Shown in pieces: positions 1-8,967 of a DNA stretch of 64,000 nt (its first letter is position 1; each line of letters starts with the position of its first letter). This DNA comes from Rhizobiales bacterium Y(2018) (lineage in GTDB: Bacteria; Pseudomonadota; Alphaproteobacteria; Rhizobiales; Aestuariivirgaceae), in NCBI GenBank assembly GCA_005502925.1, contig SCPD01000023.1, positions 33,524 through 97,523 on the forward strand. Direction: 5' to 3'. The notes under the pieces were generated by a model, which did not search any database, was not told the origin of the DNA, and was given only the letters and a program-made list of their open reading frames with translations. Both the position numbers and the translations under genes were made by a program.

Positions 1-243
1 CTGGACGTCTCCGTGCAGTCGGAAATCATCGCCCTTCTGAGGGAATGCGTGATGGAGCAGAATTTATCGATGTTGTTCATATCCCACGACCTGGCCGTGG
101 TGCAGGACATATGCGACTTCGTCTACATAATGAAGGACGGCCGAGTTGAGGATAGTGGACCTTCCCGGTCCATATTCGCGCAATCGGACAATCCATACAC
201 ACACAGCCTGATCGAGGCGCGGCCGCGAAGATTCATACAATAG
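1..243 (+). CDS. Opp/Dpp-type ABC transporter ATP-binding protein, C-terminal fragment
   Basis: Only the last 80 codons of this importer ATPase are inside the window; the start lies upstream. The visible part begins at the D-loop (LDVSVQ), which normally follows Walker B, then shows the H-loop segment FISHDLAVV and the family tail NPYTHSLIEA. Walker A and the signature motif must lie outside. The protein ends soon after the tail motif and lacks the long Cys-containing C-terminal extension common in OppD/OppF proteins. A CapA-like gene and peptidase T follow on the same strand, so this is probably the end of a peptide-import operon whose cargo is hydrolysed by peptidase T (inference). D versus F subunit cannot be decided from this fragment. 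Confidence 0.85.
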   Translation: MDVSVQSEIIALLRECVMEQNLSMLFISHDLAVVQDICDFVYIMKDGRVEDSGPSRSIFAQSDNPYTHSLIEARPRRFIQ

Positions 244-339
244 CGCCACCCTCGCATCGCCGCGGTCGATAGGCCGGTCGGGCACATCCCATCATCACTG
301 GCGAACGGACAGCCAAGCGGCATCCGAGAAGGAGAATCT

Positions 340-1575
340 ATGCCTGAGAACTTCACATTGGCTGTTACGGGACAGTCCCTCATTCATCACGATGTGAGGT
401 CGGACAGCAGTCCCGAGTTTCGCAAGGTGAACATCCTGCTTCAGGAAGCCGATCTCGCTTTTACGAATTTCGAGGGGACGATTGCCGGCAGCCATGGGGG
501 GTGGCCGCTGAAAGGGTCCGCTTTCGGCAGCAGCCCACCCTACGTCCTCGACGCTCTCCAGGGAATCGGGTTTCAGGCACTCTCTCTTTCCAATAACCAC
601 TCCTTCGACCTTGGGCCGTCGGGCGTGCTCTCGACTTTGGAGGAAGTCGAGAAGCGGAGTTTCCTTCACGGTGGCATCGGCCGCAACATGCGTGAGGCAT
701 CCACACCATTGACCGGATCGTTCAAGTCCCGCTCCGTCTCCCTCATTGCGATGGACGGGGGGCCGGGGCCTGATTTCATGTATGCCGAGGATGGTGGGGA
801 CGAGAGGCCTGAAAGGCCAGGGGTAAACCCTCTCCGCCTGTCCCGGATACTCGAGGTGGATGCGGAGACCTTCGAACAGCTTCGCGTCATCCGGGACAAG
901 ATCGGATATTCCGCGGTCGATATGGTCATCGATTGCCAGCCGGACGACAAACCTGCGATCGATGAGGGCGAATTGGCATTGGGGAGGGCTGTCTACAGCA
1001 AGTCGCAAAAATGCGGACGGGGTGTGAAAGTCAACGCGACTGACCTGGAAAGGAATCTCCAGTCGATCGCGGCGGCTGCGCATACCGGCAGCCTGGTCAT
1101 CGCCTATCTTCATCACCATCATTGGGCGAGCGACTGGCTGCAGCCGCCGGACTGGATCGGCAATATCGCGAGGAAATGCATCGACGCGGGCGCTGCCGCC
1201 TTTGTGAGTCACGGCGCGCCGGTGCTTCAGCCGGTCCAGATCTACAAAGGGCGTCCCATCTTCTACAGCCTTGGAAACTTCATCTTTCATTCCGTGGCCG
1301 ACTCGCCACTTTGGTTGCGCCCGGAAGTCTGGGAAAGTGTGGTCGGCATATGCTCGTTCGACGACGACAACCAGCTGACCGGCCTGAAGTTCTATCCCGT
1401 GCTCATCGGCGGTGAGGAGGGGCTCAAGGACGATCGAATTGAGCGCCGGCTTGTGCCTCATCTGGCGACCGGCGCCACCGCGCAGAGAATTCTGCGGCGG
1501 CTCTCTGATCATTCAAAGAGATTTGGCACCCTTATCGAGCTTGTCGACGATGTTGGAGTTTTTCGTCTGGCATGA
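340..1575 (+). CDS. CapA-like metallophosphatase-fold protein
   Basis: 411 aa, CapA / poly-gamma-glutamate capsule biosynthesis-like family with a calcineurin-like phosphoesterase fold. Family landmarks are in order: TNFEGT (residues 42-47), LSNNHSFDLG (83-92), YLHHHHW (256-262), SHGAPVLQP (290-298) and YSLGNF (309-314). The His/Asn/Asp residues are the likely metal ligands. An AAGGAG ribosome site precedes the ATG. No signal peptide or membrane segment is visible, whereas B. subtilis CapA is membrane-associated, so a cytoplasmic hydrolase role is plausible. The stop codon overlaps the peptidase T start by 4 bases (ATGA), implying coupled translation and a shared peptide substrate. The true reaction is unknown; a capsule role is unlikely in this context. 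Confidence 0.85.
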   Translation: MPENFTLAVTGQSLIHHDVRSDSSPEFRKVNILLQEADLAFTNFEGTIAGSHGGWPLKGSAFGSSPPYVLDALQGIGFQALSLSNNHSFDLGPSGVLSTLEEVEKRSFLHGGIGRNMREASTPLTGSFKSRSVSLIAMDGGPGPDFMYAEDGGDERPERPGVNPLRLSRILEVDAETFEQLRVIRDKIGYSAVDMVIDCQPDDKPAIDEGELALGRAVYSKSQKCGRGVKVNATDLERNLQSIAAAAHTGSLVIAYLHHHHWASDWLQPPDWIGNIARKCIDAGAAAFVSHGAPVLQPVQIYKGRPIFYSLGNFIFHSVADSPLWLRPEVWESVVGICSFDDDNQLTGLKFYPVLIGGEEGLKDDRIERRLVPHLATGATAQRILRRLSDHSKRFGTLIELVDDVGVFRLA

Positions 1576-2864
1576 ATATGCGTCCTGAGCTGCTGACCAG
1601 ATTCTTCCGATACGTCGCAATCGAAAGCCAGAGCGATGGGCGGGCGCTGACCTTGCCGTCCACCGCCGGCCAGCACGCATTGGCGGCCCTTCTGGCCGCC
1701 GAAATGCGTGAATTGGGAATGGATAATGTCGTGGTGGATGAGAATGCCATTGTGACCGCCGTAAAGAGAGGCAACCGCCCCTCATCTCCAAAGATCGGAT
1801 TCATCGCGCATCTGGATACGGCCGATGTCGGCCTTTCCCCGTCCATAAGCCCGCAAGTCTTGCGCTTTGCGGGTGAAGACCTCTGCCTCAATCGGGAAAA
1901 GGACATCTGGTTTCGCGCTGCCGACCATCCGGAGGCGATGGCCTGGCGTGGTCAGGATATCATTTTCAGCGACGGCACCAGCGTGCTCGGGGCCGACAAC
2001 AAGGCCGCGATCGCCGTCATCATGACGCTGCTTTCGCATCTCCGCACGTGCGATGCTCACAGCGATATCTGCGTGGCCTTCGTGCCTGACGAAGAGATCG
2101 GTCTGAGGGGCGCCAAGGCTTTGGATCTGTCGCGATTTCCATGTGATTTCGCCTATACGATCGACTGTTGCGAGTTGGGCGAGGTGGTTATCGAGAACTT
2201 CAACGCGGCATTGGCGGAAATCACCTTTACCGGGGTGAGCGCGCATCCGATGTCCGCCAAGGGCGTCATGGTCAACCCGCTGCTGATGGCGCTCGATTTT
2301 GTCGCGCAGTTCGATCGCAGCGAAACGCCGGAATGCACGGAGGGGAGAGAGGGCTATTTCTGGTTCAGCGAACTGGCGGCGGATGACGGCAATGCCCGTC
2401 TCACCGTCATGATCCGGGACTTTGACAGGGGTGAGTTCGAGCATCGAAAGCGCCGAATTGGTGAGGCGGCGGAGCTTATCAGGCAACGATATCCGCGCGG
2501 GCAGGTCGAATTCGAGATTTCGGATACCTACAGCAATATCAGCGACAGGCTCGGCAGCGACAGGCGGTCGATCGAACTGCTGCTGGTGGCGCTAAAGGAG
2601 CTCGGGATCACGCCGAAGCTTATACCCATGCGCGGTGGCACCGACGGAGCGGCATTGTCCGCGCGTGGTCTGCCGACGCCGAACTTCTTCACCGGCGCGC
2701 ACAATTTTCATTCGCGCTTTGAATTCCTGCCCATCGCCGCATTTGAAAGGTCGTTCGAGGTAGCTCTGGCCATTTGCAAATTGCGGCCAAGTGAGGGCAC
2801 TGCGAGAGGGGTTATTCCCGCCTCTCGAACCGCACTTTGCGCGCCAGCCAGCAGCCGACCGTGA
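1572..2864 (+). CDS. pepT: Peptidase T (tripeptide aminopeptidase, M20B)
   Basis: 430 aa, close to the usual 405-420 of PepT. The M20B di-zinc site is visible: HLDT (80-83), GADNK (140-144) with the bridging Asp, DEEIG (173-177) with the catalytic Glu pair, an Asp in TIDCCELGE near 198, and a late His in GAHNFHSRFE. PepT releases the N-terminal residue of tripeptides in the cytoplasm. It starts inside the last codons of the CapA-like gene and follows an Opp-type ATPase, so it likely processes imported peptides. Its 3' end overlaps the convergent D-aminopeptidase gene by 53 bases. Where many PepT proteins read TIDGG, this one has TIDCC. Confidence 0.9.
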   Translation: MNMRPELLTRFFRYVAIESQSDGRALTLPSTAGQHALAALLAAEMRELGMDNVVVDENAIVTAVKRGNRPSSPKIGFIAHLDTADVGLSPSISPQVLRFAGEDLCLNREKDIWFRAADHPEAMAWRGQDIIFSDGTSVLGADNKAAIAVIMTLLSHLRTCDAHSDICVAFVPDEEIGLRGAKALDLSRFPCDFAYTIDCCELGEVVIENFNAALAEITFTGVSAHPMSAKGVMVNPLLMALDFVAQFDRSETPECTEGREGYFWFSELAADDGNARLTVMIRDFDRGEFEHRKRRIGEAAELIRQRYPRGQVEFEISDTYSNISDRLGSDRRSIELLLVALKELGITPKLIPMRGGTDGAALSARGLPTPNFFTGAHNFHSRFEFLPIAAFERSFEVALAICKLRPSEGTARGVIPASRTALCAPASSRP

Positions 2865-4377
2865 CCGCGGTAATCCGGCCGCCGCCATCGCGCTCGAAAG
2901 CGAGCGTCCAGTCACCGGGTGCCGGCGCATCCATGGAGCGCTGGCAGGGCAGGCGCCAGATGTCGCGGCCTACAGGATAGAGAGGCTGCATCGCACCCTT
3001 GCCGAGGAAGCCTTCAAAGGCGCCGTAAAAGGCGCTGCCCGTCCGGGTGATCTCGAAAACGGCATCGAGCTCGGAGCTGCCGTAGCGGCCTGCAATATCC
3101 GTTTTGGCCTCACCGGTGACACGGCGCAGCACGCCACGCAGATTATCGATGGGGCGCGTCATGTGCAGCACATCACCGTCGCGCTCGAGCGTCATCCCAG
3201 GCGAGGCAGCCTTACTGGTGCCGGTGAGATCGAGCATTTCGGCGTCGGTGGTGAAGCGCGCGGACAACTGGCCGTCTTTGGCCGCCTTGTTGATGTCGAG
3301 CAGAAGGCCGGTTTCGGGATCGAAATGGGCGCCGGTCCATTGCGGATCATAGGCGACGTCCTTGACCACCGGCTCCGGCTGTCCAAGTGCCGCGCGCAGC
3401 ACGCGGAAAGCGGCCTCGCGGGCGCTCGCCTGGTGATTGAAGAGCACGACGACGGAGAGGCGCTCGGACGCCGCATGGAGCCGCTGGCTGCGGAAGCCGC
3501 GTAACGCGCCGCCATGGCCGGTGAGCGCCACGCCGTTGCTCTCCATATGGGCGAGGCCGAAGCCGTAGCTCGCCTTCCGGCCATCGGCGAAGTTCGGCCG
3601 TACCGACAGGCGCCGATAGAGGCCCGTGGCGTCGTCGCGGGTATGATCGATGAACATTTCCCAGGCGATCATGTCGTCGAGCGAGGCGACCATGCCGGCA
3701 TCGCCGGTCCAGTGGATGTTGTTCACCGCCGGAATGAAACCGAAGGCCTCGTTGCCTTCATAGCCGATTATGCCGTCAGGCAGCCGGCCGGTCTCGGAAT
3801 TGAGGCGCGCCGTCGCCATGCCGGCGGGTGTCAGGATCCTGTCCTGCAGCAGCTTGCCGAATTCCTGCTTCAGCTCATTCTCGATCAGGTCGGAGAGCAG
3901 GCGGAAATTGTTGTTGCAATAGGAGTATTGCGTGCCGGCTGGGAAATGCAGCGACCGTGTCAGGCCGATCAGCTCAGCGGCGTCGGCAGGGCGAAACTGG
4001 CCTTCGGGTCTGGCGCCGCACAGCACGGTGAGCGCCCAATAGTCGCGCAAACCCGACTGGTTGTGGCAGAGATCGACGACACGCGGCGGCGTGTCCTGAA
4101 GCTTGGACAAGCGGGCCTTGAGCGCCGCATCGAGAAGGCTCGTATCGATGGAGCGGTCGAGCAGGAGCGCGCAGGTGAACTGCTTGGTGATCGAGCAGAC
4201 CGGAAATAGCGTCTCGGGCGCGAAGGGCAGGCGTTGCTCGAGATCGGCGAAGCCCCAGGCGTGCCGCGCGATCACCGCGCCGTCCTTGAGAACGGCGACG
4301 GCGCCGCCCGGCCCTTTGAATTGGGTGGCGAGGCCGGCGATCGTGCGGTCGAGATTCGTCATGTCGAGCTTGGTCAT
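2812..4377 (-). CDS. dap: D-aminopeptidase (DAP type, serine peptidase S12)
   Basis: 521 aa, matching the length of the Ochrobactrum/Brucella D-aminopeptidase family, which removes N-terminal D-residues from peptides and D-amino-acid amides. The N-terminal beta-lactamase-like domain carries SITK (62-65, nucleophile Ser), YCN (153-155) and GHGG (287-290). Two C-terminal beta-barrel-type domains follow, as expected for DAP rather than a plain beta-lactamase or PBP4-type enzyme of about 400 aa. It is the last gene of a leftward group with an HSL esterase and a RidA protein. Cytoplasmic: no signal peptide. The 3' end overlaps pepT on the opposite strand. An in-frame Met five codons downstream is an alternative start. 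Confidence 0.85.
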   Translation of the reverse strand: MTKLDMTNLDRTIAGLATQFKGPGGAVAVLKDGAVIARHAWGFADLEQRLPFAPETLFPVCSITKQFTCALLLDRSIDTSLLDAALKARLSKLQDTPPRVVDLCHNQSGLRDYWALTVLCGARPEGQFRPADAAELIGLTRSLHFPAGTQYSYCNNNFRLLSDLIENELKQEFGKLLQDRILTPAGMATARLNSETGRLPDGIIGYEGNEAFGFIPAVNNIHWTGDAGMVASLDDMIAWEMFIDHTRDDATGLYRRLSVRPNFADGRKASYGFGLAHMESNGVALTGHGGALRGFRSQRLHAASERLSVVVLFNHQASAREAAFRVLRAALGQPEPVVKDVAYDPQWTGAHFDPETGLLLDINKAAKDGQLSARFTTDAEMLDLTGTSKAASPGMTLERDGDVLHMTRPIDNLRGVLRRVTGEAKTDIAGRYGSSELDAVFEITRTGSAFYGAFEGFLGKGAMQPLYPVGRDIWRLPCQRSMDAPAPGDWTLAFERDGGGRITAVTVGCWLARKVRFERRE

Positions 4378-4426
4378 GACGCGTTTTCTGGCAGATTAGT
4401 AGCCGTCTGGCGAGAGCCTCCGTCGG

Positions 4427-4807
4427 TCACTTGCCGACATAGGCGACGGCGTCGATCTCGACATGAACGCCCTCATCGAGAAGACAGGCGGCGGTCGTGC
4501 GGACCGGTCGCGGGCTGGGTACGATCTCGGCATAGGCCGCGTCATACGCCTCGAAATGTTTCATGTCGGATAGATGCACGTTGGTCTTGACCAGGTCTTC
4601 GAGCGTGGCGCCGGCGTCAGCGAGAATCTGCTCGATCTGGCCAAGCACATGACAGGTCTGGACCGCGACATCGGTGCCGACGATCCGGCCTTGCGCGTCG
4701 CGCGGCGTCCGGCTCGCCACATAGATGAAATCACCGGCCTGTAGCGCCAGGGAATAGGACGCGTTGGCGGGCGGCGCACTGGTGATCTTGATGACTTTCT
4801 TGGGCAT
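4427..4807 (-). CDS. RidA/YjgF-family enamine/imine deaminase
   Basis: 126 aa, the usual length of the RidA/YER057c/UK114 family, which hydrolyses reactive enamines and imines released by PLP or flavin enzymes. Conserved features include the VASRTPRDAQG segment near residue 29, the RPVRTTA stretch with the substrate-binding Arg near 100, and the closing VEIDAVAYV strand. The frame stays open for 56 codons further upstream, but the Met beginning MPKKVIK fits the family N-terminus and places the gene 35 bases after the esterase stop. It lies between the esterase and D-aminopeptidase on the same strand. This is likely a subfamily member with its own substrate rather than the archetypal RidA. Confidence 0.88.
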   Translation of the reverse strand: MPKKVIKITSAPPANASYSLALQAGDFIYVASRTPRDAQGRIVGTDVAVQTCHVLGQIEQILADAGATLEDLVKTNVHLSDMKHFEAYDAAYAEIVPSPRPVRTTAACLLDEGVHVEIDAVAYVGK

Positions 4808-4842
4808 AAGTAAGGCTCCAGCTGGAGGGGGAATATGGTCGT

Positions 4843-5817
4843 CTATGGATTCGTGGGTGCAAGCGCGCGGCGCAGGAGCATGGCCCCGTGATCGAGCGCC
4901 TTCATGGCGGTCGGTACCATGCGGCTCATATGAATGAAGCCGTGCAGCACGCCCGGATAGGAGCGCAACTCGCATGTCCCGCCGGCCAGCCGCAGCTTGG
5001 CGGCGAGGGCGACGCTGTCATCGGCCACGGGATCCATCTCGGCATAACCAAGGAAGACCGGCGGCAGGCCGCCTAGATCGGCGGCGAGTGTGTCGAAACG
5101 GGGGTCCTGCCTTTCCGCGGGCGTATTGAGGTAGGCGCGGGTCCAGGATTCCATATTTTCACGCGTCATGCCGTCGATCTCATTGCCGTAGAGACGTCGC
5201 GAAACTGAATCGGTGAGACCGAAGGCGCCATAGTAGAAGGCCAGCGCCTTGAGGCGTCCGGACAGTATCCGGTTGACGTCCAAGGCGGCGGCAAGGCCGA
5301 GCGTCGCGCCGGCCGAGTCGCCGGCGATGGCCAGGCGGGACATGTCGACACCGTTCGGCGGCTTCTTCGTGAAATGGCGGATCGCGGCGACGATCTGATC
5401 GTGGGCCACGGGGAACTTGTGTTCGGGCGCCAAGGCGTAGTCGAGGCCGATAACGACGGCGCCGGTCTTCTGCGCCAGGAGCCGCATGACGCGGTCATGC
5501 GTGTCGAGACTGCCGAGAATGAAGGCGCCGCCATGGATGAAGACGATGGTGGGAAGCTTGTCGTGAGCGGCGGCGGGGTAGTAGCGGCGTGTAGCGATCG
5601 GCAGCGGGGACACGGCCAAAATCTCATCCACGATACGGGCCATCGGCACGAGCGGTGTGTTCCAATAAGCGCGTTCGAAATCATAGGCGGCTCGATCAGC
5701 GGCGAGCGGCGACAAGGCCGGATCGCGAGTCATCCGCGCCATGGCCCTCCGGCTGTCTTTGATGGCCATGCGCATTTCCGCCGATAATCTCGGCAGGACG
5801 TTCATCCGCTCGTTCAT
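4843..5817 (-). CDS. HSL-family alpha/beta hydrolase (esterase)
   Basis: 324 aa, hormone-sensitive-lipase-type alpha/beta hydrolase. The oxyanion motif HGGAF (95-99) and nucleophile elbow GDSAG (Ser168) are clear; the acid is probably in YAEMDPVADDS near 258 and the His in VLHGF near 293. Length and motif spacing fit carboxylesterase family IV, which acts on short acyl esters. First gene of the leftward group esterase-ridA-dap, with gaps of 35 and 49 bases suggesting an operon. No signal peptide. The natural substrate is unknown; the neighbours suggest esters or amides of amino acids, but this is inference. Confidence 0.88.
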   Translation of the reverse strand: MNERMNVLPRLSAEMRMAIKDSRRAMARMTRDPALSPLAADRAAYDFERAYWNTPLVPMARIVDEILAVSPLPIATRRYYPAAAHDKLPTIVFIHGGAFILGSLDTHDRVMRLLAQKTGAVVIGLDYALAPEHKFPVAHDQIVAAIRHFTKKPPNGVDMSRLAIAGDSAGATLGLAAALDVNRILSGRLKALAFYYGAFGLTDSVSRRLYGNEIDGMTRENMESWTRAYLNTPAERQDPRFDTLAADLGGLPPVFLGYAEMDPVADDSVALAAKLRLAGGTCELRSYPGVLHGFIHMSRMVPTAMKALDHGAMLLRRALAPTNP

Positions 5818-5949
5818 GGATATGTCTCCGCTTCGCCAGCCTTGGCATCGCCGAGTCCTGGAATCAATCTATCCGCTTATTTGGTATTCTAATTTGTCAG
5901 GACGAATCCTGTGCGTATTGTCGGGGGCGAACAAAGGTCCAATTCCCAA

Positions 5950-6606
5950 ATGACGACACCGCAGTTTCATCTCCGCGAAAGGTTGCCGCTTCTCACTGAG
6001 GCGCCGGAAGAGGCTTACCTCAGGGCCGACGAGGTCATCGACTACAGCAATGCCGCAATTGCCAGGCTGGTGGGCGACCTGCGCGTCGCCTCGGCCGGCG
6101 AAACCGACTTTGTGCGGCGTGCCTTTGAGTTTGTGCGCGATAGCGTGCCGCATTCCTGGGATGCGCAGGAGCCGAGTGTGACCTGCAACGCGTCCGACGT
6201 GCTGAAGCAACGAACGGGTATTTGCTACGCGAAGTCGCATCTACTCGCGGCACTGCTGCGCGGCGGTGGTGTTCCGGCCGGCTTCGCCTATCAGAAATTG
6301 CGCCGCTTGCCCTTCGAGATGCCGGAGACCGACTATTGCATCCACGCCATGAATACGGTGTTCCTGAGCGAGACGGGGAAATGGCAGAGGGTTGATGCGC
6401 GCGGCAATCGCGAGGGCGTCAAGGTGCCGTTCTCGCCTGGGCATGATTGCCTGGCATTCCCGCTGGCGCCGGAGCCTGGAGAGGTGGATTACCGCGACAA
6501 CCTGGCCGCGCCACATCCGCTCATCGTCGGTACGCTGCGCAGCAACCGCAACGCGCTCGACATGTACAAGCGGGGATTGCTGGAGGATCTGCCGCTCAGC
6601 TGGTGA
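5950..6606 (+). CDS. Transglutaminase-like cysteine protease-fold protein
   Basis: 218 aa from the ATG at 5950; a GTG at 5911 would add 13 residues and cannot be excluded, as both starts have only weak ribosome sites. The transglutaminase-like core is recognisable: Cys92 in RTGICYAKSH, His132 in CIHAMN and Asp149 in RVDARGN give the Cys-His-Asp triad. Such stand-alone bacterial proteins are mostly peptidases or amidases of unknown substrate. The gene is transcribed away from the esterase, with about 130 bases between start codons, and its last 11 bases overlap the convergent LysR gene. It is unrelated in layout to the transglutaminase in the Anbu cluster at 32352-33161. Confidence 0.8.
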   Translation: MTTPQFHLRERLPLLTEAPEEAYLRADEVIDYSNAAIARLVGDLRVASAGETDFVRRAFEFVRDSVPHSWDAQEPSVTCNASDVLKQRTGICYAKSHLLAALLRGGGVPAGFAYQKLRRLPFEMPETDYCIHAMNTVFLSETGKWQRVDARGNREGVKVPFSPGHDCLAFPLAPEPGEVDYRDNLAAPHPLIVGTLRSNRNALDMYKRGLLEDLPLSW

Positions 6607-7537
6607 TGTCGCCGCGATCGAGATGGAAGCCATCGGTCCGCTTCGCCAGATGTTCGATGAGGCAGTCATGCATCGCCGCCGCGACCGGCGAGAGCGAGCG
6701 CTCGGCGAGACGGATCGTGGCGATGCTGCGCTCGCTTGCGGGCTCGATGAGCGGACGGAAGGTCAGTTTGCGGCTGCGTCCGCGCGGCGCGCCGAGGCGG
6801 AACATGGCGGTGACGCCAAGGCCAGCCTCGAGAAGCGCTTCCATGGTGATGGTGCTCGAGGCCTCATAAAGGGGCGAGACGACATTGGCAGGCAGATTTT
6901 CGAGTGTGTCTATCGCCTTTCGGATGCCGGTATCGGCACTGAAGCCGATGAAAGGCTGATCGGCGATGTCCTGCCACTTGATGGGTTTGTAGGAGCGGCC
7001 GAGGCTGTCACCGGCGCGGCAGACCAGCCCCAGGGGATCGCGCGTCAGCTCCTGACAGGAGAGTTCGCCGTCCTCGAACAAGGTGCTGCCGATGCCGAAA
7101 TCGACATCGCCACTCTTGACGTGCCGGATAATGCTGAGATCGTTCCCGTCGCGCAATTGGACGGCGACGTTCGGATGGCGCGCGCTGAAATCCTTGACGA
7201 CGGTGGGCATGACCCGTGCCGCGAAGCCGGGAAGTGCTGCGATACGCACACGGCCACGCTTACCTTTGGCAGTCTCGCGCAGGTCGACGACCGCGATTTC
7301 GAAATCCCCGATCAGTTTTTCCGCGATGGGGAGAAACCGCTCGCCTTCGACCGTCAACGCGACGCGCCGCGTGGTGCGATCGAAAAGGAGTAGTCCGAGC
7401 GAGGCTTCCAGATGCTGGATCGTCGTCGTCAGCGTGGGTTGCGACAGGTTCAAGGTCTCGGCAGCACGCGAGAAGCTCTCGCTGCGTGCTACCGCGACGA
7501 AGGCCGAAACGTGTTTGAACCCGATATTCAGCGCCAT
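6596..7537 (-). CDS. LysR-family transcriptional regulator
   Basis: 313 aa, standard LysR length. The N-terminal winged helix-turn-helix is clear (SFSRAAETLNLSQPTLT, about residues 20-36, then LFDRTTRRVALTVEGE), followed by the periplasmic-binding-protein-like effector domain from about residue 90. It begins 5 bases after the stop of the FAD oxidoreductase gene and so is probably the last gene of the operon dehydratase - DauR-like regulator - FAD oxidase - LysR, instead of being divergent from its target as many LysR genes are. The effector is unknown; an amino acid or keto acid from the operon's pathway is a reasonable guess. Confidence 0.9.
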   Translation of the reverse strand: MALNIGFKHVSAFVAVARSESFSRAAETLNLSQPTLTTTIQHLEASLGLLLFDRTTRRVALTVEGERFLPIAEKLIGDFEIAVVDLRETAKGKRGRVRIAALPGFAARVMPTVVKDFSARHPNVAVQLRDGNDLSIIRHVKSGDVDFGIGSTLFEDGELSCQELTRDPLGLVCRAGDSLGRSYKPIKWQDIADQPFIGFSADTGIRKAIDTLENLPANVVSPLYEASSTITMEALLEAGLGVTAMFRLGAPRGRSRKLTFRPLIEPASERSIATIRLAERSLSPVAAAMHDCLIEHLAKRTDGFHLDRGDITS

Positions 7538-7542
7538 GCCGG

Positions 7543-8967
7543 TCAGCGTGTTCCTATCTTGAGCCCGAAGAGGCGGGGCAAGGTGGCAATGGCCCGCGCC
7601 ACCAGGGGCGCCGCCCGGCCTTTGTCCTGGGCCTCTTCACAGCTGAGTATACCCCAGCGCACCGCGCGCCCGCCATAATAGCGGAAGGGCTCCGGTGGCA
7701 GGCGGGGCAGCTCACGGGTGCACAAGGGCAGCGTCGTCCATTCGTCCGTGCGGTCGAGCACGAGTGAAGCGAGGCATTGGCCGCCGATATAGGACGGGTT
7801 CACGCCATGGCCGGAATAGCCGCAAGCATAGTGCACGCGCGCCCCGGGCATGGTGCGGAAGAAGGGCAGGCGGTCGGCGGAGACTTCGATCGGGCCGCCC
7901 CAGCTCTTGGCGATGGGAACGCCGGCGAAGGCCGGCAGCAGGCGGCGAAGGCCGCGCGCGGCGCGCTCGGCGCTGGCCACATCTCTACGCAATTGCGGCG
8001 CCCCGGGATCGCCATTGAAGCTGATCGGGCCGGATCCCGTTCCCATGAGTACCCGCCCATCGGGCGTCTTGCGGAAATAATGGATGAACATGCGGCCGTC
8101 CGTGGCACCCACGTCCTGGCGCCAGCCATGATCCTCCAGCCTGTCCGGGGCAGGTTCCGTCATCAGTGCGTAGCTCGAGAAGACGCTCACGTGAGGCGCT
8201 GCCGCCGGATCGCGCGCCAAAGCGGCATTGGTCGCGAGCACCACGTCGCGCGCGATGATCTCGCCTCCAGGCGTCCGCACGCGATTGGGGCTCGTCTTGT
8301 CGAGCCCGATCATCGGCGTTTGCTCATACACCGCCACGCCGGCCTCGATCGCCGCCAGGCGCAACACGCGGGCGAGGCGGGCCGGTTGGATCGTGGCGCC
8401 CTCGGGAAAGAAGAGGCCGCCGCGGAAGACCGGAGATTTGCAGATTTGCGCCACCGCCTCGGGCGTCAACGCCTCGACCGTATCGGCAACGCCGAGCTCA
8501 CGGGCTATTTCGACGGGACCGGCGAGGTCGGCATCCTGGGCCGGTGATGCCGAAATGCTGACACTGCCGCCTTCGCGCCACCAGACATCGCGGCCCTGCG
8601 CCATCGCGAAAGCACGCAGGGCATCTTGCGCCTTGGCGCCGGCGCGGGCCACGGCCAGCGCGCCATCGGGGCCGATGGTTTTCACCATGCCGGCGAGCGA
8701 TGACCAGTAGCCCGAGACCTTGCCGCCATTCTTGCCGCTGGCGCCGGCACCACACAATGCCGCATCGATGAGCGCCACGCTCATCTGCGGCGCCTGGCGC
8801 CTGAGCGCCAGCGCGGTCCACAGGCCGGTATAGCCGCCACCGACAATGACGGTGTCGACCGTGACCCGGCCGGAGAGCGGTCGTGCAGGAGCGGGCCCTT
8901 CAGCCGCGAGCGCCTCGGTGAGCCACCAGGAGGGATCGCCAGGTGCCGGCACGGTCGCGGTCGTCAT
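7543..8967 (-). CDS. FAD-dependent amino-acid/amine oxidoreductase (DAO family)
   Basis: 474 aa. The Rossmann FAD motif IVGGGYTGL lies at 41-49 after an N-terminal extension with a tryptophan pair (DPSWWL), and GASGKNGG near 75 is typical of the gamma-glutamylputrescine oxidase (PuuB)/DadA-like group. A C-terminal YSGHGVNPS segment completes the DAO fold. Such enzymes oxidise an amine or D-/N-substituted amino acid to an imine, giving ammonia or amine plus keto product. Its start overlaps the end of the DauR-like regulator by 4 bases, so translation is coupled. The D-arginine system (dauA with dauR) has the same regulator type next to an FAD dehydrogenase, but sequence resemblance here is closer to PuuB. 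Confidence 0.82.
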   Translation of the reverse strand: MTTATVPAPGDPSWWLTEALAAEGPAPARPLSGRVTVDTVIVGGGYTGLWTALALRRQAPQMSVALIDAALCGAGASGKNGGKVSGYWSSLAGMVKTIGPDGALAVARAGAKAQDALRAFAMAQGRDVWWREGGSVSISASPAQDADLAGPVEIARELGVADTVEALTPEAVAQICKSPVFRGGLFFPEGATIQPARLARVLRLAAIEAGVAVYEQTPMIGLDKTSPNRVRTPGGEIIARDVVLATNAALARDPAAAPHVSVFSSYALMTEPAPDRLEDHGWRQDVGATDGRMFIHYFRKTPDGRVLMGTGSGPISFNGDPGAPQLRRDVASAERAARGLRRLLPAFAGVPIAKSWGGPIEVSADRLPFFRTMPGARVHYACGYSGHGVNPSYIGGQCLASLVLDRTDEWTTLPLCTRELPRLPPEPFRYYGGRAVRWGILSCEEAQDKGRAAPLVARAIATLPRLFGLKIGTR

